DNA of 20,651 bases from Actinobacteria bacterium UBA912 (GTDB lineage: Bacteria; Actinomycetota; Coriobacteriia; Anaerosomatales; UBA912), in the NCBI GenBank assembly GCA_002293965.1, contig DBEG01000126.1:1-20651 (forward strand). Reading direction: 5' to 3'. This document shows positions 14,406 to 20,651 of this stretch, in pieces. Numbering within the stretch: position 1 is the first letter of the stretch; each line of letters starts with the position of its first letter. The notes beneath the pieces are model-generated. The model searched no databases. It worked only from the letters and a program-made list of their open reading frames with translations, and was not told where the DNA came from. A program made the translations under genes and the position numbers.

Positions 14406-15799
14406 TGGTTCTTCCGAGCCCACGACGGATCGATCCTCAATTCTTCTCGGTACTTCGCGACCGTCCTTCTCGCTACCGTGATTCCTTCAGTGCCGAGCAT
14501 CTCGACGAGCCTTTGATCGGAGTATGGTCGGGCTCGGTCCTCTTCTTCGATCACTTGACGGATTCGCTGCTTGATCGATGTGGAGGCCACGTCCATCCCT
14601 GTACTAGTGCGGTATCCGCCCGAGAAGAAGTATTTGATCTCGAATAGGCCATAAGGGGTCATCATGTACTTACCCGTCACCCCCCTGCTCACGGTCGACA
14701 GGTGCACTCCGAGCTCCAACGCTACGTCCTCCAGCTTCAGGGGCTTCAGGGGTCCCTTGCCGTTCTCGAAGAAATCACTCTGGACCGTGACGACCACTTC
14801 GGCGATCCGCCCTACCGTGCTTTTCCTGCGATCAAGGTTGCGGATGAAGGTCTCTGCCGAGCGGATCTTGTCCTTGAGATATCGCCTGGTCTCCTCATCG
14901 GCGGTAGATCCTGCACGGAGCAGACTGCGGTAGCGAGACGAAACCCGAAGCGAAGGCACCGACTCGTTGTTGGACAATACGAGCCACTGATCGCCAAAGC
15001 GGCGAACGACAACATCGGGGACGACGATGCCCGGACTGGGCCCAGCCGAGAACTCTCCAGCCGGCCTGGGGTTGAGCGTCTTCAAGACTTGGACTCGCTC
15101 GCGGACCTGCTCCTCGGTGACCTTCAGTGTTCTGCTGATCTTGCGGAACCTACGGAAGGCCACATCCTCCAAATGATCGGCGATGATGGCATCGAGAACC
15201 GGATCATCCAGCTGCAGGAATCGGATCTGCGCTTGAAGGGCCTCGACGAGATTGGAGGCTCCTACGCCCGGAGGATCCAACTGCTGGACGAGCGCAATGG
15301 CCTGGTGCGCGGTCGCCTGATCGACACCTGCAATAGCAGCAACCTCTTCTGGATCGCCAGTGAAGAATCCATCCGAGTCAAGTAGGCCGATAACAATCTC
15401 GCAAGCGCGGCGCACGTCGTCTGCGAGGTTCATCAGACCGAGCTGGCTGTAGAGGTATTCGGAGAACGTCTCAGTCGAACCGACGTACGTCTCGATACTG
15501 GCGATCTCGGCGTCGGGGTCACGTAATCGAGGCACTTCGGTCGAATCGATCTCTTCGTAGGAATCGAGCCATTCCTCCCAGGCGCGGTCCTCTTCGGTCT
15601 GCGGTGTGTCGGTTTCGGAATCCCCGTCATCGGAAGGCGATTCGGGCTCATCGACTTCCAAAGTGGGGTTCTCCACGAGCTCAGCCGATATCAGGGTTTG
15701 TAGTTCTACCGCTGGCATGGCCAGCATGCTCAGGCCCTGATATACCTGAGGCGAGAGGGTTATCCGCTGCTTGAGTTCAGGTTTTTGAGTAAGTTCCAC
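14402..15799 (-). CDS. rpoN: RNA polymerase sigma-54 factor
   Basis: Complete sigma-54 of 465 residues. Region I (about 1-50) has LKQRITLSPQVYQGLSMLAMPAVEL, which receives activator input, and ends in ENPTLEVDE. Region II is acidic (about 51-100). The core-binding and helix-turn-helix parts include LKTLNPRPAGEFS and DVALELGVHLSTVSRGVTGKY. The C-terminus carries a perfect RpoN box, ARRTVAKYRE (443-452), which reads the -24 element. The start is GTG 15799, with AAGGG about 8 bases upstream. It is first in the operon with its own kinase and activator, which is unusual because rpoN is often linked to lptB, hpf or ptsN. A sigma-54 promoter candidate precedes it. Confidence 0.97.
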   Translation of the reverse strand: MELTQKPELKQRITLSPQVYQGLSMLAMPAVELQTLISAELVENPTLEVDEPESPSDDGDSETDTPQTEEDRAWEEWLDSYEEIDSTEVPRLRDPDAEIASIETYVGSTETFSEYLYSQLGLMNLADDVRRACEIVIGLLDSDGFFTGDPEEVAAIAGVDQATAHQAIALVQQLDPPGVGASNLVEALQAQIRFLQLDDPVLDAIIADHLEDVAFRRFRKISRTLKVTEEQVRERVQVLKTLNPRPAGEFSAGPSPGIVVPDVVVRRFGDQWLVLSNNESVPSLRVSSRYRSLLRAGSTADEETRRYLKDKIRSAETFIRNLDRRKSTVGRIAEVVVTVQSDFFENGKGPLKPLKLEDVALELGVHLSTVSRGVTGKYMMTPYGLFEIKYFFSGGYRTSTGMDVASTSIKQRIRQVIEEEDRARPYSDQRLVEMLGTEGITVARRTVAKYREELRIDPSWARKNQ

Positions 15800-15851
15800 G
15801 GCCAGCCCTTGGAAAGCTCGGTCCTAGTAGCAGCCGGAAATGGCCGCCCAC

Positions 15852-15867
15852 TGCAAATAGCATACCA
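15852..15867 (-). promoter_or_regulatory. sigma-54 promoter candidate upstream of rpoN (autoregulation)
   Basis: Minus-strand TGGTATGCTATTTGCA fits TGGYAYG-N4-TTGCW. The -24 GG is at 15866-15865 and the -12 GC at 15854-15853, with correct spacing. Predicted transcription starts near 15841, giving a leader of about 42 bases to the GTG at 15799. It lies in the 89-base gap between the EamA gene and rpoN, exactly where an rpoN promoter should be. A housekeeping promoter for basal expression was not clearly seen, but read-through from the transporter genes is possible. Confidence 0.65.
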
Positions 15868-15888
15868 CATCCAAACACCTGGGAGCAG

Positions 15889-16875
15889 CTATGTGGCTGG
15901 CGGTATCTCGGCATGCTGTGAAGCCGAAGCGGCAGGGCCACTCTGGATGACGATGATGGCGATGATCACAAGTGCTGCGCCTACAAGCTGTGAGGCGGTT
16001 AGCGTCTCGACGAACAAGAAATATGCGGCTAGCCCGGCGATGACCGGCTCAAGTGTCGATGTGACGATGGCCTTGGTGGCTTCGATGTAGTGCAAAGCAC
16101 TGAGAAATGCTGCGAACGGCAGGATCGTTGTGAAGATCGCAAGGTAACCGACTGAAATCGAACCTCTTTCGCTTGCCACCACCTCGACTACCCCAGAGAT
16201 TCCGCCGAGATAGGCTATCCAGAATACCGACGCGAAAGTCAATCCGTACGCCATCAAGGTCCAAGGGTTGAATCGAGTGACCGCATATCTGCCCATCAAC
16301 GAATAGGTCGCGAAGAACACAGCTGAAGTGAGTCCCCAGAACAAGCCCGAGTCGCTCACCTTTAGCCCACCAGCAGTGAAGGCTCCTACGACCAAGGCAC
16401 ACCCAAGGATAGAGACAACGACTCCGACAGGAAGCGACCATCGAAACCTCTCACCTAGCAGCGCAACTGAAAACACCAAGACGATGACCGGCGACAAGTA
16501 TTGGAGCAGGATTGCAGTAGAAACGTTGGTCTGATCGATCGCCTTGAAATATGTGAAGTGAACTCCGGCAAGTCCAATGATCCCGAAGGCGGCAAGAAAC
16601 CATAGGTCGCGGAGGCGGACCTTCATCAGCGAAGGTTTGAGAATCAACAGGGTGGGAGCAAGGATTCCAGCAGCAACGATAGCCCTGGCACCCGCAAGCA
16701 CAACCGGATCGACCTCTCCGCCAGTTGGCGGAACGAGCCACATTGCCGTTTCCGCGCCGGCTGGTGTCATCAGCCACTTAGCCATCAGGCCGCCACTGGC
16801 CCACATAAACGCCGCGACGACCGCAAGGGTGTATCCGCGCCGCTTCATGCGCGCGAGGTCACCTGTCGCCTTCAC
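15889..16875 (-). CDS. EamA-family (drug/metabolite transporter superfamily) permease
   Basis: Ten-helix membrane protein of 328 residues with two EamA repeats (about 15-155 and 175-310). Characteristic pieces are AAFMWASGGLMAKW in helix 1, TAILLQYLSPVIVLVFS before the first repeat ends, LLGERFRW, and TSTLEPVIAGLAAYFLFVETLTA in the second repeat. Members export amino acids, nucleosides or metabolites; the substrate is not visible. GTG 16875 is preceded by GAGGAG and overlaps the end of the CDF gene by 17 bases. ATG 16848 is an alternative start with an AGGTGA upstream. The overlap makes it a likely operon partner of the CDF transporter. Confidence 0.9.
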   Translation of the reverse strand: MKATGDLARMKRRGYTLAVVAAFMWASGGLMAKWLMTPAGAETAMWLVPPTGGEVDPVVLAGARAIVAAGILAPTLLILKPSLMKVRLRDLWFLAAFGIIGLAGVHFTYFKAIDQTNVSTAILLQYLSPVIVLVFSVALLGERFRWSLPVGVVVSILGCALVVGAFTAGGLKVSDSGLFWGLTSAVFFATYSLMGRYAVTRFNPWTLMAYGLTFASVFWIAYLGGISGVVEVVASERGSISVGYLAIFTTILPFAAFLSALHYIEATKAIVTSTLEPVIAGLAAYFLFVETLTASQLVGAALVIIAIIVIQSGPAASASQHAEIPPAT

Positions 16876-17803
16876 GCGACTCCTCTAACGACTTCGCTCG
16901 CTGGTACTCATCCATAGGCTCAAGATGAACTATCACATCGGCGACATTGGAGAAGGCGGCGCATATCTTCCTTTCGACATCCTCGGCGACGGCGTGGCCG
17001 GTCACTACTGTCATCTGTGCATCGACCTGAACATGGAGGTCAACATGGATAGCCGAAGCGACGCCGCGCGTCCGGATGTGATGCGAGCCAAGGACGCCGT
17101 CGACCGAAGCCACGATCGCAGCGATCTCGGCCTCGTCGATACGCGCTACATCCGAGAGCGTGTCAGTGGCTTGACGAACGATAGCGAACGCGGTCTTTGC
17201 GATGATTGCTGCAACGACCAGGGCTATCATCGGATCGGCAAGCGGATAGCCAAGAGCAACTGCAATCAAACCGCAGATAACCCCGATGCTGACGAACACA
17301 TCACTAGCGGTGTGACTTGAATCAGCGTGCAAGAGATCGCTCCTCAGCCGCTTCGCTGCGCGTCTCTCATACAGAGTCACCATGATGTTGATGGCCAGGG
17401 TGATGAGCATGACCACGAACGAGAACTTACTTACTTCAGGCGGTTCGCCCCCTGTCCAGATGCGTTCAATCGCGCTTGTGGCTATGTGCCACGCCGCAAA
17501 AGACAGCATGGCACCGATCGCAACAGAAGCCCAGGTCTCGTACTTGGCATGCCCATAGGGGTGGTTGCGATCAGCAGGCCGGGAAGCAACCGCGATACCA
17601 ACGAGGCCCACGACGTTGGATACCCCGTCGAACATCGAGTGCCAGCCATCCGCCACCATCGCAAGACTGCCGGACAGGTAGCCCCACGCCAGTTTGGCAA
17701 GGGCGACAGCCAAGTTGAAGGCAAGAACGGTCAAGAGGACTTTTCGAATGCTATCCGCCCTGGAGTGACCAGGTGGCTCTTCGTCTTGTCGTGTATACCC
17801 CAT
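16859..17803 (-). CDS. cation diffusion facilitator (CDF) metal exporter
   Basis: Proton-coupled divalent-metal exporter of 314 residues with six helices and a C-terminal cytoplasmic domain (about 210-300). The helix-2 site is HSMFD (H55, D59) and the helix-5 site is HTASD, so the transport site is His-Asp/His-Asp, the arrangement common in zinc-preferring members. HPYGHAKYE follows helix 2, as in most CDFs. ATG 17803 is chosen because GAGGGAT lies about 5-7 bases upstream; ATG 17809 would abut that site, and the longer frame to 17890 would begin beyond the divergent operator. The CsoR-type operator at 17825-17841 lies directly upstream, so repression by the divergent CsoR-family protein is likely. 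Confidence 0.92.
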   Translation of the reverse strand: MGYTRQDEEPPGHSRADSIRKVLLTVLAFNLAVALAKLAWGYLSGSLAMVADGWHSMFDGVSNVVGLVGIAVASRPADRNHPYGHAKYETWASVAIGAMLSFAAWHIATSAIERIWTGGEPPEVSKFSFVVMLITLAINIMVTLYERRAAKRLRSDLLHADSSHTASDVFVSIGVICGLIAVALGYPLADPMIALVVAAIIAKTAFAIVRQATDTLSDVARIDEAEIAAIVASVDGVLGSHHIRTRGVASAIHVDLHVQVDAQMTVVTGHAVAEDVERKICAAFSNVADVIVHLEPMDEYQRAKSLEESREGDR

Positions 17804-17824
17804 CGCCATCCCTCGATTTGTATG

Positions 17825-17841
17825 ATACCCCCTAGGGGTAT
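17825..17841. promoter_or_regulatory. CsoR/RcnR/CstR-family operator between divergent CDF and repressor genes
   Basis: ATACCCC-CTA-GGGGTAT has two perfect 7-base arms. A C/G-tract flanked by AT pairs is the known operator style of CsoR-family repressors. On the plus strand, TATAAA (17839-17844) overlaps the right arm and could be the -10 of the repressor gene. On the minus strand, TATCAT just past the left arm is a possible -10 for the CDF gene. A single site could thus control both directions. Confidence 0.8.
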
Positions 17842-17892
17842 AAAATGGTGCCGACCACACATCATAAACCTTTGCTGTGAACGGAGCCACCT

Positions 17893-18192
17893 ATGCCACA
17901 CGCCTCTACCACGTCTGGTCCTGACGCCGAGGACATCCAAAAGATCATGAATCGCTTGAAGCGACTTGAGGGGCAGGTCAGAGGCTTGCAGAATATGATC
18001 AGCTCCGACAAGAACTGCGATGAGGTACTCACCCAGGTCATGGCGGTAAAGTCAGCAATCAATCAAGTCGGGCTTCATGTAATCGGACATGCGATGAAGC
18101 GCTGTCTGTTGGATGATGAGAATCGCAAACCCGATGAGTTGGTGGACGACGCCATCGCCATGTTCCTGAAGTATTCGGCATGCATGAAATGA
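17893..18192 (+). CDS. CsoR-family metal- or thiol-sensing repressor with atypical ligand set
   Basis: Small all-helical repressor of 99 residues. The N-terminal helix has RLKRLEGQVRGLQNMI (about 21-36), the DNA-contact segment of the family, followed by KNCDEVLTQ with the first sensor Cys. By eye alignment with copper CsoR, the second Cys is retained (KRC), but the copper-ligand His falls on Ala; a His lies one residue earlier in GHAMKRC. The pattern Cys-x-Cys without that His is closer to the persulfide sensor CstR than to copper CsoR or nickel RcnR. A further Cys is near the C-terminus (SACMK). The ATG has GGAG 6 bases upstream. It is divergent from the CDF gene across a matching operator and 43 bases before the chelatase-like gene. 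Confidence 0.9.
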   Translation: MPHASTTSGPDAEDIQKIMNRLKRLEGQVRGLQNMISSDKNCDEVLTQVMAVKSAINQVGLHVIGHAMKRCLLDDENRKPDELVDDAIAMFLKYSACMK

Positions 18193-18235
18193 TCTCACCT
18201 GACCCCATCACGAGTCGAAGCGATGTTGAGGACGC

Positions 18236-19501
18236 ATGATCGGCTGGCTTGCGATGGTTCTCTTCGGTGGGCTGCTGTCCGGACTCGCTATGGTCGGCTT
18301 CATGGTGCTGAAGAAGGCGGCCGAGCCCCTGATGGTGTCACTTTGGGTCCTCGGTGCAGTGCTAGCCGGTTGGGGCATCTTCCAGCTTGCAGCGTATCCG
18401 CCGAGGACCGGGGTCCTTGTAGTCACAGCCTTGTTCGGCGTGGCGGCTTTCATCGGCGGGTACGGGCTCGGGTCCGCGATCCTTGCAACCATCGGCACCA
18501 AGGTCTCCCCGGCAACCAAACTGTCGGTGACGTCTGCGAGCACAGCGGATAGTCGGGCAGCAGCCATCCTTGTAGCCTGCGTCGATGCCACGGAGTACGA
18601 ACCCGAAGTAGTCCATGAAGAACTCGAAAGATGGGGCTCGCTGGTTTCGTCGCGAGTCGGGCTGCTTGTCACGCCGCTGCTCTACGCCACCCACAAGGCC
18701 CGATACCGGACTCTCGGAGGAGAAAGTCCTGGGTACGCCCAGGCCAAGGAGTTGGCCGAAAACGTGGAAGCCATCGTGCGCACCGAGTCGGACATCGACA
18801 CTGTGTTGATGGCCACCTGCACTCGCAGCCAATCACCTGACAGGGTCATCGCTGGCCTCGCAAAGGAAGGGTTCCGCAGATTCGTGGTCTCTGGAGTCTC
18901 CGTCGGCGAGTCATACGCGATCGACCAGGCGAAATCGCAGATCGATCAGATGGAGCCTGCGTCGGAAGGACTGCGCGTTGCATACACTCCGGCCTTCTTC
19001 GGTGCCGATAGGTTATCGACGATCATCGCACAACGCATACTGTCTCGCGTGGCAACACAGGATGCGCCAGGAGTGGCCCTCCTCATGAACGGACAACCCG
19101 AACACCACCGCCGGACCCACGAGATCTTCGACATCCAGGAGGCGACTTTCTGCAGCAGAATCCGGCTCCAGCTCACCGAGGGCGGTATCGCCCCCGAGTT
19201 CGTCCGGGTCTGCTCTCTGGAGTGGCGCGATCCCGACCTGACGGAGACGATCAGACATCTAGCCGCCTACGGTTGCGAGAACATCCTCGTCGCGCCGGTC
19301 TGCATGCCCTTCGACACGCTGTCGGCGCGAATCGACATACAGCTCGCTATCCGCCGAGCACGGGTTGCCGATACTTCGGCGGTGCATGTTCTCAACTGCT
19401 GGGCCACGGAACCTGAAGTGCCGAGGATCCTAGCCGCCGCGATAATGGATTCTTACACCGAAGTGGTCCAACAGAAAGCATCAGGCAACGGCGACCACTA
19501 A
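18236..19501 (+). CDS. membrane-anchored ferrochelatase-like protein, apparently without catalytic residues
   Basis: 421 residues. The first 90 form three hydrophobic segments (about 1-25, 31-54 and 58-87). The remainder resembles the two-lobed chelatase fold: AAILVACVDATEYEP matches the ferrochelatase start (LLVMAYGTPY), and RYRTLGGESPGYAQAKELAE matches the conserved GGISPL segment. Later VALLMNGQPEHH occupies the place of the catalytic SAHSLPE, and APVCMPFDTLSARID that of VPVGFVADHLEVLYD. By this alignment neither the catalytic His nor the Glu is present. GAGGA lies three bases before the ATG. It is co-directional with the CsoR-family gene, so it may be part of the same metal-responsive unit. 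Its role could be metal binding or delivery rather than heme synthesis. It meets the PHP gene tail-to-tail with a 4-base overlap. Confidence 0.7.
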   Translation: MIGWLAMVLFGGLLSGLAMVGFMVLKKAAEPLMVSLWVLGAVLAGWGIFQLAAYPPRTGVLVVTALFGVAAFIGGYGLGSAILATIGTKVSPATKLSVTSASTADSRAAAILVACVDATEYEPEVVHEELERWGSLVSSRVGLLVTPLLYATHKARYRTLGGESPGYAQAKELAENVEAIVRTESDIDTVLMATCTRSQSPDRVIAGLAKEGFRRFVVSGVSVGESYAIDQAKSQIDQMEPASEGLRVAYTPAFFGADRLSTIIAQRILSRVATQDAPGVALLMNGQPEHHRRTHEIFDIQEATFCSRIRLQLTEGGIAPEFVRVCSLEWRDPDLTETIRHLAAYGCENILVAPVCMPFDTLSARIDIQLAIRRARVADTSAVHVLNCWATEPEVPRILAAAIMDSYTEVVQQKASGNGDH

Positions 19502-20220
19502 CGATCGTGGCACCTTTCCCAGTTCCATGCCTGCTGCTTGCGTATCTTCCGGATGCTCTTGGTGTACTGCAGCGCGACGCCGATTCCGCCTGGAGCACTC
19601 TCGGCAGTGGTCTCGAGGGCCTCGATGCTCTTCTTCAGCGCCTGGGCCGACGTTCCCCTGAAGCGAGTGAAACCGGTTCCGATCCCGCGCAGTACGTGCG
19701 CGTCCGACCCGCCTGTAGCCGCGATTCCCTGACCACCGTTGAAGACCTTGGCGGCCATGCGGTTGGCCCAGCCTAGGTGCGGTATGGAGTTGCAGACCTC
19801 AAGTGCCTGGAATGCGAACTCATTGGCTGTGTTCAAGAATGTGCTCTGCCCCAGTGGACCGAATATCCCACGCTGTGAGAACGGATGCGGGATAATCGCA
19901 ATGCCGCCCTGATCGTTGATCTCGGCTATGGTATCGATGACGCTAAGGCCAGGCCGGACATGCTCGGTGAGGTACAGGCCTATGATGTGTCCCGATGCCG
20001 AGGAAATCTCCTCGCCCACGATGACCTCGAAGTCATAGAGTTCTTCGAGGGACTTGGCGAACAAAGCACCCTCGATAGTGTTGTGATCGGTAATGGCTAT
20101 GACGTCCAGGTCGGTCTGATTCTGAACGTACTCCATGATTTCGGGAATCTTGGCAAGGCCATCGCTGTGATTCGAATGGATGTGAAGATCCGCCTTGCCC
20201 CACTTTTCTGTCACACTCAT
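19498..20220 (-). CDS. PHP-domain metal-dependent phosphoesterase
   Basis: 240-residue PHP hydrolase, likely cytosolic. Metal ligands are visible: DLHIHSNHSDG (His13, His15, Asp20), ITDHNT (Asp45, His46), GEEIS (Glu70), IIPHPFSQRG (His112) and TGGSDAH (Asp173, His175). It is of the short TrpH/YciV-like type that hydrolyses nucleotides or RNA 5' ends, not a polymerase-associated PHP or histidinol phosphatase, but the substrate cannot be told. ATG 20220 is preceded by GAGAGGT. A sigma-54-like promoter lies about 50-65 bases upstream (20271-20285). It follows a radical-SAM gene on the same strand after 189 bases. Confidence 0.9.
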   Translation of the reverse strand: MSVTEKWGKADLHIHSNHSDGLAKIPEIMEYVQNQTDLDVIAITDHNTIEGALFAKSLEELYDFEVIVGEEISSASGHIIGLYLTEHVRPGLSVIDTIAEINDQGGIAIIPHPFSQRGIFGPLGQSTFLNTANEFAFQALEVCNSIPHLGWANRMAAKVFNGGQGIAATGGSDAHVLRGIGTGFTRFRGTSAQALKKSIEALETTAESAPGGIGVALQYTKSIRKIRKQQAWNWERCHDR

Positions 20221-20270
20221 CTACCTCTCGTCGTTCGGCGTCAGGCATGAACCTGCTCTCGCACCGATAC

Positions 20271-20285
20271 GCAAATGGCATGCCC
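20271..20285 (-). promoter_or_regulatory. sigma-54 promoter candidate upstream of the PHP gene
   Basis: Minus-strand GGGCATGCCATTTGC has the -24 GG (20284-20283) and -12 GC (20272-20271) at correct spacing, with GGCATG and TTGC matching the consensus and only the first T replaced by G. It is strongly similar to the site ahead of rpoN (shared GG-ATGC-ATTTGC). The predicted start is near 20259, about 39 bases before the ATG at 20220. Confidence 0.5.
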
Positions 20286-20342
20286 AGCCGACATTCTACA
20301 CCCATTGGAGAGCTATTGCGATTGAAACCTCGGGCCGCTCTC

Positions 20343-20396
20343 GTGTGGGCACACTATCTTCTATCGAGGCGAGGTGCCGATTCCGAAAGTGCTTTC
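20343..20396. promoter_or_regulatory. two short inverted repeats upstream of the PHP promoter, possible enhancer sites
   Basis: GTGTG-GG-CACAC (20343-20354) and GAAAG-TG-CTTTC (20385-20396) are perfect 12-base dyads in the 189-base gap between the PHP gene and the radical-SAM gene. They lie about 85-95 and 126-137 bases upstream of the predicted sigma-54 start, the range used by NtrC-type enhancer sites. They differ in sequence from each other. No coding frame of merit occupies this gap. Confidence 0.25.
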
Positions 20397-20409
20397 CGAC
20401 GAACGGGCC

Positions 20410-20651
20410 TCAAATCGTTGCCTTGTATGCTTCAGTCAATGCCAGCCCGAACGCCTCGGCCTGCCTGATCTGTCCGAAATCCATATCGCGGTTTCGGACG
20501 ACTATGTGAGGCGGCTGTCTATCGAATTGGATGCCGAAATCTTCCGCTCTGTCCCATAGTTCGGTGCCGGGGAGTACATGCAATGTCGAAACCTGTAATC
20601 TTCCCGGATCGATTGATGACACGTACTCGAAGTTGTCGAGTGTCGGTGCGA
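20410..20651 (-). CDS. C-terminal end of a probable B12-binding/radical-SAM protein (truncated by window edge)
   Basis: The frame is open from the right edge of the window to TGA at 20412-20410, giving about 80 residues with no true start visible. The text reads RLQVSTLHVLPGTELWDRAE, then FGIQFDRQPPHIV and a helical C-terminus. LHVLPGTELWDRAE plus a following PPH matches the region after the radical-SAM barrel in B12-dependent radical-SAM proteins of the BchE-like, DUF4080-tailed kind. The cobalamin and CxxxCxxC parts would lie outside the window. A GTG at 20622 is internal and should not be taken as the start. It is upstream of and co-directional with the PHP gene. Confidence 0.7.
   Translation of the reverse strand, partial: APTLDNFEYVSSIDPGRLQVSTLHVLPGTELWDRAEDFGIQFDRQPPHIVVRNRDMDFGQIRQAEAFGLALTEAYKATI

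Noticed and set aside
17586..17600. Sigma-54-like TGGTATCGCGGTTGC on the minus strand inside the CDF gene
   Set aside because: The spacing and most bases fit, but it is deep inside a gene, about 700 bases before the next start (EamA), and encodes conserved protein sequence. It is probably a chance match.
20247..20468. Plus-strand open frame in the gap before the PHP gene
   Set aside because: It has no ribosome site and an unstructured composition, and it overlaps the end of the radical-SAM gene on the other strand.

Overview
The window (20,651 bases, fairly GC-rich) reads as a stretch of bacterial core chromosome. There are no insertion sequences, phage genes or CRISPR repeats. Nearly everything from about 1.7 to 17.8 kb is on the minus strand, in tightly packed and often overlapping genes. 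The mix suggests an anaerobic or microaerophilic Gram-positive-type bacterium, possibly a deep-branching actinobacterium of the Coriobacteriia kind. It combines a UbiD/UbiA/UbiX set of the menaquinone (futalosine-pathway) type, partner-switching phosphatase signalling, B12/radical-SAM and PHP proteins, and a complete sigma-54 gene. This placement is an inference from gene content, not a database match.

Layout, left to right. A tRNA-Cys (1-74). A minus-strand 51-residue small gene with a good ribosome binding site (160-315). A plus-strand GT4 glycosyltransferase (507-1757). A minus-strand ubiD-ubiA-ubiX operon (4690 to 1727), preceded by a coupled nitroreductase-HAD phosphatase pair. A partner-switching module: a 1068-residue membrane receptor phosphatase (Cache-HAMP-three GAF-SpoIIE) and a STAS-HATPase fusion. 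A cysteine-rich cassette: zinc-ribbon protein, HMA metal-binding protein, CcdA. A sigma-54 module: rpoN, a membrane PAS histidine kinase and an NtrC-type activator. An EamA transporter and a CDF metal transporter. Divergent from these, on the plus strand, a CsoR-family repressor and a membrane-anchored ferrochelatase-like protein. Last, minus-strand, a PHP phosphoesterase and the C-terminal end of a probable B12/radical-SAM protein cut by the window edge.

The main discovery candidate is a self-contained sigma-54 circuit. The sigma factor, its sensor kinase and its enhancer-binding activator form one overlapping operon. I find three good -24/-12 promoter matches, each placed about 29 to 42 bases of predicted leader ahead of a start codon: one upstream of rpoN itself (probable autoregulation), one textbook match between the activator gene and the zinc-ribbon/HMA/CcdA cassette, and one upstream of the PHP gene. 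All three products of the probable target cassette carry cysteine-pair or membrane thiol motifs, which suggests control of metal or thiol traffic.

A second candidate is the metal island at the right. A CsoR-type operator (arms ATACCCC/GGGGTAT) sits between the divergent CDF transporter and a CsoR-family gene that keeps both sensor cysteines but appears to lack the copper-ligand histidine. That gene is followed by a three-helix membrane protein with a ferrochelatase-like domain that seems to lack both catalytic residues.
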